Positions 1 to 8,676 of a DNA stretch of 64,000 bases are shown here, one piece after another. Below the pieces are notes generated by a model that searched no databases, was not told the DNA's origin, and worked only from the letters and a program-made list of their open reading frames with translations. Each line of letters starts with the position of its first letter. Position 1 is the stretch's first letter. The DNA is from CAVQMC01 sp963713505 (lineage in GTDB: Bacteria; Bacteroidota; Ignavibacteria; Ignavibacteriales; Ignavibacteriaceae). The DNA lies in assembly GCA_963713505.1 (NCBI GenBank), contig CAVQMC010000027.1, positions 62,001 through 126,000 on the forward strand. The letters run 5' to 3'. A program made the translations under genes and the position numbers.

Positions 1-306
1 TCAAAAAAAGAAATTGTAATATTAAAGTATTCTACACAATGTTATATTAGTTCTGAAGTGGAAAACTTATTTGATGATTGGGTGAAAAGCTTGGATGAAT
101 CCTCAAAATTAGTAGCAGCAAAAGTAAATGTAATATCTTCAAAGATGATTAGTTTGAATATTGCACAGGCTCTTGGCGTTAAGCATCAGTCACCTCAAAT
201 TATATGGCTGGACAAAAAGAACAAAGTTAAATGGACGGCAAGCCATTATGATATTTCTATCAAAGAACTAAACTATTATTATTCAGAATTAATCGGGGAA
301 AAATAA
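1..306 (+). CDS. ytxJ: YtxJ-like (DUF2847) thioredoxin-fold protein, 5' end outside window
   Basis: The reading frame is open from base 1 and stops at 304-306, so the N-terminus lies upstream of the window. The visible 101 residues start SKKEIVILKYSTQCYISS, which matches the KxSTxCxIS region of YtxJ/DUF2847 proteins, and continue with a QSPQIIW segment typical of a thioredoxin-like fold. The single Cys in STQC is the redox candidate. YtxJ proteins are linked to bacillithiol and act in the cytoplasm, but their exact reaction is not settled. A GTG at 58 could be mistaken for a start, but the family motif lies before it. No signal peptide can be judged. Confidence 0.72.
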   Translation, partial: SKKEIVILKYSTQCYISSEVENLFDDWVKSLDESSKLVAAKVNVISSKMISLNIAQALGVKHQSPQIIWLDKKNKVKWTASHYDISIKELNYYYSELIGEK

Positions 307-487
307 ATTTTTTGTACAAGCTATCACGGCAATTATTGTTTGTCAACAACAACTTAAAAATTAAACATTAGAATTTGACATCAAATATATTTTTAAAGTT
401 ATCATTTTTAATAAAATTATTATATATTTCAGAGATTTTAAATCAAGTTCAATGGACGATCATCATAAAATAAAAAACGGAGGAAAA

Positions 488-850
488 ATGAAAAAATTCT
501 TTGCGTTAACTACTATTATATTTTTCGCAGTATTGTCAACGTCGCTTTTTGCACAATCTCAAGTAGAAAGCGGAAAATTTTCCGCAAATACCAGTTCACC
601 AAATTATACTTTAGATAAAAACTCCGGGGATAGATCTTATACAATAGAAGTAACTTTTCCGAAACCGTTTGATACAAAACCTAATGTAGTATTGGCTGTT
701 AGCCAGCTCGATGCTTCTACTTCAACTAACATTCGTTATAATGTTGAGGCTGTTTCTGTTTCCAGAGATAACTTTACAGTAAAAATTACGACCTGGAGCG
801 ATAGTAAAATTCTAGGAATCAGCGGAACATGGTTGGCTCATACAGAATAA
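488..850 (+). CDS. Secreted H-type lectin-like domain protein
   Basis: A 120-residue protein made of a signal peptide (residues 1-22, ending LFAQ) and one small domain. The start is ATG 488 because GGAGG lies at 479-483; an upstream in-frame ATG at 452 has no such site. The domain carries the H-type lectin pattern: FPKPFDTKPNVVLAVSQLD in the first half and ITTWSDSKILGISGTWLAH at the end, with the two Trp residues this family uses. H-type lectins bind N-acetylgalactosamine and form trimers or hexamers in animals; bacterial copies are less well known. Sugar binding is therefore inferred. No T9SS tail, so it probably stays periplasmic or is released another way. Single gene followed by a terminator. 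Confidence 0.68.
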   Translation: MKKFFALTTIIFFAVLSTSLFAQSQVESGKFSANTSSPNYTLDKNSGDRSYTIEVTFPKPFDTKPNVVLAVSQLDASTSTNIRYNVEAVSVSRDNFTVKITTWSDSKILGISGTWLAHTE

Positions 851-876
851 TTTTTATTCTTATTTGGCAATATAAA

Positions 877-906
877 AAGCTGCTCTATTTTTAGGGCAGC
901 TTTTTT
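877..906 (+). terminator. Rho-independent terminator after the lectin-like gene
   Basis: AGCTGCTCT (878-886) pairs with AGGGCAGCT (893-901) with one G-U pair and a six-base loop, followed directly by a T run (901-906). It lies 27 bases past the stop codon. Confidence 0.8.
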
Positions 907-1068
907 ATTTTGATGATAATTATTTTTTAATTTATACTTTAGATGTATTAGTTAATTTTTTATGTTTACAAAGTTAACTTTTAACTAAATCTGATTATTT
1001 TACTTTAGGAAAGATGTTTTCTCCTGCTCTTACTTCATTCATCAATTTTATTTAGAAAGGAATTACAT

Positions 1069-4000
1069 GTGAAAAACCGCTACTTCTTTACCTCTTTTGT
1101 TTTTATTTTATTCTTTATTCTGGGAGTTTCCACATCATATTCTCAAAAACCGGCCGCAAACAGGCAATTGGAAATTATACCGAATGAAAGCGAAAATTTT
1201 ATTGTTAAAGATTTCATGAGAATAAACACCCGTACCAACATTCCTGCTGCTTTATATGTAGTTAATTATAAAGTTAATCAGGATTCGCCTGAAAATATGG
1301 CAAAACAATACTTACTCGCGAATTCAAAAAAACTACATTTAAAGAACGACCTTAGTGATCTTGTTTATGAATCAACAAGACGAACCCCTGGCGGTTACCA
1401 TGTCCATTTTCAACAAACCAAAGATGGTTTCCCTGTGTATAATTCTACAATTGTTGTAACAATTAATAATAAAGATCGTGTTTCTTTTGTTGTCAGCGGA
1501 TATAAAGTTGAATATGGAAAACACCCCGGAGAAAATTATAATCCGATTCCTTTGGTTTCAGAAGCTGCGGCGCTTCAAACCGCAAAAAGCTATTTGAACG
1601 TTTCAGGTGAAGTTAATTTCGAAAAAACACAAACAATAGTTTATTACAATAAAGGTGCCTTCAGATTAGCCCAAAAAGTTAACATAGTTCCGTCTCAGGG
1701 ATTATATGGTGATTGGGAAGTTTTGGTTGATGCAAGATCCGGAGAAATATTTAGAGCTGAAGACAAAGCCGATTATTATTGGGGCGGCGGAAAACATGAT
1801 AAAGTTTTAGTAAACGGATCGGGCTGGGTTTTTGATCCGGATCCAATTACACATGCAAGAACAACTTATGGTTCAAACGGTTTTACTGATAATAACGATG
1901 CTGATTCGGATTCGTTAACAGCTCAATTAGAAACTAAAGATCTTTTAGATATTACTTTTGACGGAAGCGTTTATAAGCTTATTGGTCCAAATGCAGAAAT
2001 TACGGATTTTGAAGCTCCCTTTACTGGATTACATACAAATGCCACTCCGGATTTTTATTTTACCAGAAGTGACGATAATTTCGAAGCGGTAAACGTCTAC
2101 TATCATATTGATAGAACAATGAGATATTTAAATGATTCTTTGGGATTTAATGTTCATCCTTTTCAATATACAGGCGGTGTAAGATTTGATCCCCATGGTT
2201 TAAGCGGGGATGATAATTCACATTATCTTCCTTCAACTGGATCAATTGCATATGGAGATGGAGGAGTTGATGATGCAGAGGATTTTTCTGTTATTGTGCA
2301 TGAACTTGGACATGGAATTCACGATTGGATTACAAACGGCCAGCTTTCTCAAGTTGAAGGTTTAAGTGAAGGCAGCTGTGATTATTGGGCTGCTTCATAT
2401 TTAAGAAGTACCGGCTATTGGACACCCTCAGACCCGGCTTATTATTGGGTTTTCGTTTGGGATGGACACAATCCTTTCTGGCCGGGAAGAATTACTAATT
2501 ATACTGCTCATTATCCCGAAGGTCTGACAGGACAAATCCACACCGATGGTCAAATGTGGTCTTCTTCTTGTATGAGTATTTATGATGAGATCGGAAGATA
2601 TGCAACCGATATGGATTTTTGGGAAGGATTATCAATGACTAATTCCGGTTCCGGTCAAGTTGATGCCGCATATGCTTTTATCCAGGCAGATCAAAGTTTA
2701 TTCGGCGGCTCACATTTAAGCGCCATAACAAATGTATTTGCTAACAGAGGTTATATACAGGCTAATTTAACTGCTGATTTCGTTGCCGATGTAACAGGAG
2801 GTCCAGCTCCATTAACTGTTCATTTTACGGATCAATCTGTTTCAATACAGGATTCTATTACTGCGTGGGAATGGGATTTGGACGGCGACGGCGTTATGGA
2901 TTCAAATGAAAAAAATCCAACATGGACATATAACACCCAGGGAGCTTACAGCATTACACTAAAAGTTTTCACTGCTTCTGACAGTGCAAGCGTAACAAAA
3001 CAAAATTTTATAACAGTTAACCAGGGACTATTTGTTTGGGAGGGTGTTGCTAACGGACAAGATTATAGCGGAGCATGGATTAGAGATTATTTGCAGGGAT
3101 TAGGATATTCTGTTGTTTATTCATCTGCAGCTAATTTGCCTTCCTCACTGCTCGGTTATGATGCGGTTTATTTATCTTTCGGTAATTACGGATCTGGTTC
3201 ATCAAATACTGTTTTTTCAGATGAAGATGCTGCTGTTGTAACCAGCTATTTACAAAATGGCGGCAAAGTTTATTTGGAAGGCGGTGATGCTCTGGGTTTT
3301 GATCAAAGCAGTAATACAACTCTTTTAAATTTATTTGGAATCTCTTCTGCTTCAGATGGTTCAGCAAATAATATTACTAATTTGCAGGGTCAATCATCTG
3401 CAATTACCGACGGTATGTTATTTACATCATCAAACCAAATTAACAATACTTATATTGATAAGTTTACAGCAAACTCCAGCGGAACATTAGCTTTTGTCGA
3501 AAGCAGCTACGGCAATGTCGGAGTTCAGGGCTCAGGCTCTAGCGGTCAAAAGACATTCTGTTTCTCTTATGCAATTTCTGAATTAGCAGACGGAACAGCA
3601 CCAAATACCAGAGCAGATTTAATGAATAAATTAATTGATTATTTTGAAATTCCTTCCGTTCCGGTTGAATTAACTTCATTCAATGCGGCAATTAATGATG
3701 GTGTTGTAAATTTAATCTGGCAAACTGCAACCGAGACAAATAATAAATCTTTTGAAATTCAAAGAAGTACAAATAATAAAACTTTTGAAACGCTTGGATC
3801 CGTTGGCGGAGCAGGAACTTCAACCGAGAAACATAACTATAGTTTTAAAGACAATAGTCCAATAAACGGGAAAAATTATTACAGGCTAAAACAAATAGAT
3901 TTTGATGGCTCTATAAATTTATCGAAAGTAGTGGAAGTTGATTATTCTGCTCCTTTGTCATATACTTTGATGCAGAATTATCCGAATCCATTTAACCCGG

Positions 4001-4233
4001 CAACACAAATTAACTTTTCTTTAGCCTCTGATTCAAAAGTAAATTTAAAAATATTTAATTTACTTGGTCAGCAGGTTGCAGAATTAGTTAATGGTGAATT
4101 AAAAGCAGGCAAACACGCAATTAATTTTAATGCAGTAAATATTTCAAGCGGAGTTTATTTTTATTCATTGACGGCCGTTGGGAAGGATGGTTCAAAATTT
4201 ACTTCCACAAAGAAAATGGTTATTATGAAGTAG
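1069..4233 (+). CDS. Secreted M36-type (fungalysin-like) zinc metalloprotease with PKD, amidotransferase-like and T9SS domains
   Basis: A 1054-residue exported protease. The start is GTG 1069, with AGAAAGGA at 1054-1061 before it; the overlapping ATG at 1067 runs into a stop. Order: signal peptide (1-25); FTP/PepSY-type propeptide (about 30-230) with HVHFQQTKDGFPVYN; catalytic domain with HELGH at 411-415 and the third zinc ligand probably E434 in GLSEGSCDYWA; PKD domain (about 566-650, WEWDLDGDG); a Rossmann-like module (about 655-860) with LQNGGKVYLEGGD; a strand-rich VPVELTSF domain (864-957); and a type A T9SS tail (965-1054). It should be cut from its propeptide and attached or released at the surface. 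The Rossmann-like module also occurs in two nearby genes. Zinc dependence is from family knowledge. Confidence 0.88.
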   Translation: MKNRYFFTSFVFILFFILGVSTSYSQKPAANRQLEIIPNESENFIVKDFMRINTRTNIPAALYVVNYKVNQDSPENMAKQYLLANSKKLHLKNDLSDLVYESTRRTPGGYHVHFQQTKDGFPVYNSTIVVTINNKDRVSFVVSGYKVEYGKHPGENYNPIPLVSEAAALQTAKSYLNVSGEVNFEKTQTIVYYNKGAFRLAQKVNIVPSQGLYGDWEVLVDARSGEIFRAEDKADYYWGGGKHDKVLVNGSGWVFDPDPITHARTTYGSNGFTDNNDADSDSLTAQLETKDLLDITFDGSVYKLIGPNAEITDFEAPFTGLHTNATPDFYFTRSDDNFEAVNVYYHIDRTMRYLNDSLGFNVHPFQYTGGVRFDPHGLSGDDNSHYLPSTGSIAYGDGGVDDAEDFSVIVHELGHGIHDWITNGQLSQVEGLSEGSCDYWAASYLRSTGYWTPSDPAYYWVFVWDGHNPFWPGRITNYTAHYPEGLTGQIHTDGQMWSSSCMSIYDEIGRYATDMDFWEGLSMTNSGSGQVDAAYAFIQADQSLFGGSHLSAITNVFANRGYIQANLTADFVADVTGGPAPLTVHFTDQSVSIQDSITAWEWDLDGDGVMDSNEKNPTWTYNTQGAYSITLKVFTASDSASVTKQNFITVNQGLFVWEGVANGQDYSGAWIRDYLQGLGYSVVYSSAANLPSSLLGYDAVYLSFGNYGSGSSNTVFSDEDAAVVTSYLQNGGKVYLEGGDALGFDQSSNTTLLNLFGISSASDGSANNITNLQGQSSAITDGMLFTSSNQINNTYIDKFTANSSGTLAFVESSYGNVGVQGSGSSGQKTFCFSYAISELADGTAPNTRADLMNKLIDYFEIPSVPVELTSFNAAINDGVVNLIWQTATETNNKSFEIQRSTNNKTFETLGSVGGAGTSTEKHNYSFKDNSPINGKNYYRLKQIDFDGSINLSKVVEVDYSAPLSYTLMQNYPNPFNPATQINFSLASDSKVNLKIFNLLGQQVAELVNGELKAGKHAINFNAVNISSGVYFYSLTAVGKDGSKFTSTKKMVIMK

Positions 4234-4256
4234 AAATAATTATAATTTAAATATCT

Positions 4257-4288
4257 AGCCGGCTTAAAATTGCCGGCTTTTATTTTTT
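4257..4288 (+). terminator. Rho-independent terminator after the metalloprotease
   Basis: AGCCGGC (4257-4263) and GCCGGCT (4272-4278) form a perfect seven-base stem with an eight-base loop, followed by TTTATTTTTT. Confidence 0.85.
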
Positions 4289-4371
4289 AAATTATCGTTT
4301 AGAAAAATTAACTTTCATTTTTAATTTTTTTTAAATAATTTGTTGCACTTAATTACTGTAAAGGAAGAACC

Positions 4372-5232
4372 TTGTTCACAAAATGCGGACAGAAAATAAA
4401 AGTTATTGTAAATGTTATTCTCATTATTTCATTTTCTATTTTAGCCACAAGCTGCAAAACCAGTCCTCCCATTTCTCCTAATTCAGGATTAGTCTCAGGG
4501 AAAATATATTTGCAGGTTAATTTTACTTATAATGCCCCTTCAGAAAATGTAAACAAGAAAGTTCTTCTTGAGGATTTTGCTAATGTTAGTTGTATCCCAT
4601 GTGTAACTTCCGATAAAATAATAGAATCTCTCACAACGCAAACTTATAATCCGGACAAACTAATACCGATAAAATTTGCAACTAATTTTCCTTCGCCGTC
4701 AGATCCATTTTATCTTGCGCAAAAAGCAGCTTGCGATTCGCGCATGTCATATTATAATATTCTTTTTGCACCAACCGTTATAATTGATGGTACAACCAGA
4801 CCATCTTCAACAGATTCCATTGCAATTAAATCTGCAATTGAAAACAGTCTTCAAACCAATGCACCAGCTTCAATTTCTATCACCGGAGATAAAATAAACG
4901 GTGCTTATAATATTGTTTTAAATGTCAAATTCTATACTAACAACACAATTAATTTTAATGATTTTGTTTTACAGGTTGCTTTAACTGAAAAAGAAATTGA
5001 GTTTTCTTCTCCGCCTGGTTCAAACGGCGAAACAAAATTTTATTATGTTATGAGGAAAATGCTTCCTTCGTTTAATGGATTTGATCTTGGAAGCATGGAT
5101 CATACCGGAACCGTAACTTTAAATTTGGAAGGTGATATTAGTGCCGACTGGAATTTAGATAAAATTAATACAGTTGCATTCATTCAAAATAAAAGCACAA
5201 AAGAAATAATTCAGGCCGGATCTACATATTAA
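4372..5232 (+). CDS. Omp28-like lipoprotein with thioredoxin-fold CxxC
   Basis: A 286-residue predicted lipoprotein. The start is TTG 4372, preceded by AAGGAAG at 4361-4367; no in-frame ATG gives a complete signal. A hydrophobic segment ends ILATSC, so Cys28 is the lipidation site. The mature part has LLEDFANVSCIPC, with Cys74 and Cys77 as a CxxC pair at the place Omp28-related proteins carry theirs, and FAPTVIIDG further on, the usual thioredoxin cis-Pro region. The C-terminal half has NGETKFYYVMRKMLP and VAFIQNKSTKEI, both shared with the protein encoded at 8677. No T9SS tail. The role is probably thiol redox or structural work at the outer membrane; the substrate is unknown. Confidence 0.75.
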   Translation: MFTKCGQKIKVIVNVILIISFSILATSCKTSPPISPNSGLVSGKIYLQVNFTYNAPSENVNKKVLLEDFANVSCIPCVTSDKIIESLTTQTYNPDKLIPIKFATNFPSPSDPFYLAQKAACDSRMSYYNILFAPTVIIDGTTRPSSTDSIAIKSAIENSLQTNAPASISITGDKINGAYNIVLNVKFYTNNTINFNDFVLQVALTEKEIEFSSPPGSNGETKFYYVMRKMLPSFNGFDLGSMDHTGTVTLNLEGDISADWNLDKINTVAFIQNKSTKEIIQAGSTY

Positions 5233-5579
5233 AAAATTTCAGATCTTTTTAAAAATAACAAGGTTATAAATTCGGGTTATTATAGTGATTATTTCAATTA
5301 AGTTTTTAATACCATTAAAAAAATCCGCTACAGAGAACAAAAATTCTTGATAGTCTAACTATTTCCTTTCTTTTTATAAAAATTATAAATAATTTATAAA
5401 AACCAAATATATTTTGGATACAAATTTTGCTATTTCAAAAATTTTAATTTGGATGACAATACGGTTTCCTTTGTTCAGTTTATAAATAAATTAAACCTCG
5501 AAACAAATAATTATAAAAAAATAACTAGTTAGTAAGAAATTTATATAAACTTTACCAGATTAACCTTTAGGAGGTAACT
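5233..5579. other. Gene-free AT-rich spacer before the T9SS redox cargo
   Basis: A spacer of 347 bases. I see no ORF with a ribosome site, no T-tailed hairpin and no tRNA. A short near-palindrome (CCAAATATATTTTGG, around 5402-5416) may be only AT composition. The last 14 bases hold a strong ribosome site, TAGGAGGT. A promoter for the 5580 gene should lie here, but none matches the Bacteroidota consensus well. Confidence 0.5.
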
Positions 5580-7679
5580 ATGAAAAAAGTTTCTACTTTT
5601 CTTTTTTTGTTAACAATTGGGCTATTTGTTTTTGGGCTTACGAATGCTAAAGCTCAGGAACAGAGAAACCCGGTGCTTGAATTTTGTACGGGAACCTGGT
5701 GTCAATGGTGTCCATGCGGTGATTTTGAGATCGAAGATAATATACTCCCTAATATACCAAACGCAATTATTTTAGCTTACCACGGCCCTGCAAACACATC
5801 CAGCGATCCATTTTCTTTTTTCCCCGGGAATACAATAATTAGTTCTTTGGGATTGGGTTCTTATCCCACCGGTGTTATTGATCGTGTAACCGGTATACAA
5901 AATTGGAATTCCGGATGGACGCCAAACATAAATAATAGAAACAGCGTACCTGCAACAGTTCATATTGATATTGATAGAAGTTTTGATTTAACCTCAAGGG
6001 AATTTTCGGCAACAATTAACTTTACAGCTTTGGATACTCTGGAAGGCGAATACAAGTATAATGTTATTCTCGTTGAAGATGGAATAACCCATGGGCAGAC
6101 GTCAAACAATACTTGTACGCCTGGTAGAACATATCTCCCGAACTTTGTTCATTACTGGGTTGTTAGAGATATGATGAACGGAACATTGGGTGAAGATGTT
6201 GTAAACGGGCATTGGAGTCAAGGGCAGACAATTTCAAAAACTATTACCCATACTGTAGCTGTTCCCCCGTCACCGTCGCCGGATATGGTTTTTGACAGTT
6301 GTCGCGTTGTTGTGCTTGTTTATAAAGTCGGTTCTTCTTTAAACTCAAATTCCGAAATCCAGCAGGCAGATACATGGCAGCTAATTCCACCGAACTATGT
6401 TGCCACAATTACTTCCAGCAGTGAAGATGTTCTTGCCGATAATACAACAACAGCAGATTTTGATGCGGTTATTCACAACCAGGGTGTTCAAACTGATAAA
6501 TATGATCTAAGTTTGTCAACCGATGCACCTTCCGGTTGGAATTTATCATATACAGATGTAAATGGCACTTACCAGATGGGAGAAGTAGATTCGGTTGAAG
6601 TAGCTCCTGGTGATTCAACAATTGTTACGGTTCATGTTAATCCAAGCGGTACAAATGGATCGGCAGTCTCGACACTAAATTTTGTATCAAGAAATTTACC
6701 TGCAAACCACGGATCGATTAATTTGAGGAATGTTACAACAACAGGTGTGAACATGTTAGTTGTCGATGCAAATGATAATGAATATGAATCTTATGTTGAT
6801 AGTTCAATTCAAAGAGTTTATTCAGGTTCATATGGCGTAGTTTCAAGAGATGCTTTGCTGAGTCCAACAGCGGATATTTCTCATTTTTATATGTTAACCT
6901 GGACTTCCGGGACAATGAAACCTGTATTTAATCAAACGGAAGTTAGTATGCTGCAATCTTATTTAGACGGCGGCGGAAACTTATTAATAAATGGGCAGGA
7001 TATCGGCAGCGATATATTTAAACCGAGTGGGCAAAGTCAATTTGCACAAGATTTTTATCATAACTACTTACATGCTGATTTTGTCGCCGATACGGGTTCT
7101 TCTTTTCTTATAAACGGAGTAGCCGGTGACCCAATTGGCGATGGTATTCAGTTTGTTTTAAGCAGTACTTTGCATGATAGATCACCCGATCAAATTTCAC
7201 TTTATGACTCTAGTGCAACACCAGTACTTCAATTTCTTAATGGTCCAAACATTTCATCTATTAAAGCATCTGCTGGAAATTATAGAGTGGTTTATTTCGG
7301 CATTGGCCTGGAACAAATGACGAGCGCTATTAGAGACACTTTAACGGCAAGAAGTCTAAGGTGGCTGATGGAGAATGTTGTACTTGGAACAAAAGAAAAC
7401 AATAATAATGTACCGACTAAATTTTCACTTAGTCAAAATTATCCAAACCCGTTTAATCCTTCAACGAAAATAAAATATTCGATACCTACCTCAGCATTTA
7501 CAACTTTAAAGGTATATGATATCCTTGGTAATGAAGTTAAAACACTAGTAAACGGTCAAATGCAAGCAGGCTCTCATGAAATAGAATTTAACGCCTCAAC
7601 CCTATCATCAGGTGTTTATTTTTATAAACTTCAATCGGACGGCCTGATTCAAACGAAGAAAATGGTGATATTGAAATAA
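5580..7679 (+). CDS. Secreted Omp28-like thioredoxin-fold protein with amidotransferase-like and T9SS domains
   Basis: A 699-residue exported protein. ATG 5580 follows TAGGAGGT (5567-5574). Order: signal peptide (1-25); Omp28-like domain starting with PVLEFCTGTWCQWCPC, giving Cys36, Cys41, Cys44 and Cys46, then LGLGSYPTGVIDR as the cis-Pro region; a strand-rich stretch (about 270-385); a Rossmann-like module (about 391-603) with LQSYLDGGGNLLINGQDI and YRVVYFGIGLEQM; and a type A T9SS tail (about 613-699). The cysteine-rich active site suggests dithiol-disulfide or metal chemistry at the cell surface, but this is inferred. The next gene starts 20 bases later and is likely co-transcribed. Confidence 0.82.
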   Translation: MKKVSTFLFLLTIGLFVFGLTNAKAQEQRNPVLEFCTGTWCQWCPCGDFEIEDNILPNIPNAIILAYHGPANTSSDPFSFFPGNTIISSLGLGSYPTGVIDRVTGIQNWNSGWTPNINNRNSVPATVHIDIDRSFDLTSREFSATINFTALDTLEGEYKYNVILVEDGITHGQTSNNTCTPGRTYLPNFVHYWVVRDMMNGTLGEDVVNGHWSQGQTISKTITHTVAVPPSPSPDMVFDSCRVVVLVYKVGSSLNSNSEIQQADTWQLIPPNYVATITSSSEDVLADNTTTADFDAVIHNQGVQTDKYDLSLSTDAPSGWNLSYTDVNGTYQMGEVDSVEVAPGDSTIVTVHVNPSGTNGSAVSTLNFVSRNLPANHGSINLRNVTTTGVNMLVVDANDNEYESYVDSSIQRVYSGSYGVVSRDALLSPTADISHFYMLTWTSGTMKPVFNQTEVSMLQSYLDGGGNLLINGQDIGSDIFKPSGQSQFAQDFYHNYLHADFVADTGSSFLINGVAGDPIGDGIQFVLSSTLHDRSPDQISLYDSSATPVLQFLNGPNISSIKASAGNYRVVYFGIGLEQMTSAIRDTLTARSLRWLMENVVLGTKENNNNVPTKFSLSQNYPNPFNPSTKIKYSIPTSAFTTLKVYDILGNEVKTLVNGQMQAGSHEIEFNASTLSSGVYFYKLQSDGLIQTKKMVILK

Positions 7680-7698
7680 TTTTTAAAATAAATTTTAC

Positions 7699-8448
7699 AT
7701 GATTAATATGAAAAACTATTTATTTGTCTTAACAATTTTACTTTTTGGGATTTTGTTTTCAAATGTAAACAAAGCTCAGTCTTTTACATTCCAAACAGAT
7801 CAGAACACTGTTAATGGAAATCCGGGATCACTTTTAGTAATCAATGTGCCTTTGGTAAATATTTCCAGCGACACTTTATCGTTTTATATTAATAGGCGAG
7901 TCAATGATCTTCCCGGTGGATGGACATCTTCAATGTGTTTTGGTCTAAATTGTTTTCCAGCTGAACTAGACAGCGTTGCTACAACACCATATTTTGGTAA
8001 TCATCCAGCTGCTCCCGGAGATACAGTGGATTTTTCGTTGGATTTTTTCACCGATTCTACAATTCTTGGAACAGGACATGTTAAGCTAGTTGCTAAAAAT
8101 ATGTCAAATCCATCCGATTCAATTGTTATTGATCTGTATGGCTCTACACAGCCAACATCCGTTGGAGAAGAATCCGGAAATCCTAACACATACTCGCTTA
8201 GTCAAAATTATCCAAACCCATTTAATCCATCTACAATGATTAATTTTTCACTGGCTAAATCCGGATATACAACTTTAAAAATTTATGATGTTTTAGGAAA
8301 GGAAGTAAAAACATTAATTGAAGGCTACACTCCTGCGGGAAATCATTCTGTAAATTTCAGCGCGCTGAACCTAGCCAGCGGATTATACTTTTATAGATTG
8401 AAATCCGGTAATTATACGGACGTAAAAAAAATGATTTTAATGAAATAA
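7699..8448 (+). CDS. Small secreted protein with T9SS sorting domain
   Basis: A 249-residue protein. ATG 7699 or ATG 7708 could start it; the second begins directly with a signal peptide (MKNYLFVLTILLFGILF). No clear ribosome site is present, so coupling to the gene 20 bases upstream is likely. The mature domain (about 30-155) is strand-rich and has GGWTSSMCFGLNCFP, a Cys pair that could be a disulfide or redox site, and PGDTVDFSLDFFTD. The tail (about 165-249, YSLSQNYPNPFNPST) is a type A T9SS signal. The domain family is not named here; similar pieces accompany Omp28-like proteins in Bacteroidota. A strong terminator follows. Confidence 0.8.
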   Translation: MINMKNYLFVLTILLFGILFSNVNKAQSFTFQTDQNTVNGNPGSLLVINVPLVNISSDTLSFYINRRVNDLPGGWTSSMCFGLNCFPAELDSVATTPYFGNHPAAPGDTVDFSLDFFTDSTILGTGHVKLVAKNMSNPSDSIVIDLYGSTQPTSVGEESGNPNTYSLSQNYPNPFNPSTMINFSLAKSGYTTLKIYDVLGKEVKTLIEGYTPAGNHSVNFSALNLASGLYFYRLKSGNYTDVKKMILMK

Positions 8449-8468
8449 AAAACTTATAGAATAATTTT

Positions 8469-8496
8469 AGCCGGTTAATCAACCGGCTTTTTTATT
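8469..8496 (+). terminator. Rho-independent terminator closing the 5580-8448 pair
   Basis: AGCCGGTT (8469-8476) and AACCGGCT (8481-8488) form a perfect eight-base stem with a four-base loop, followed by TTTTTTATTTT. Confidence 0.88.
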
Positions 8497-8676
8497 TTCA
8501 TAAAATATCTTTTCCTATTTAAAAACCTTTCATTTTTAATTAATTATAAATAATTTGCTTTCCTTATATAATATAAAACTATAGTAAGTTATTATTCATT
8601 AATAATAAGATTTGAAAAACATAATTTATATACTGTAAATAATTTATTTTATTAAATATAATTGAAGAGGTAAGCC

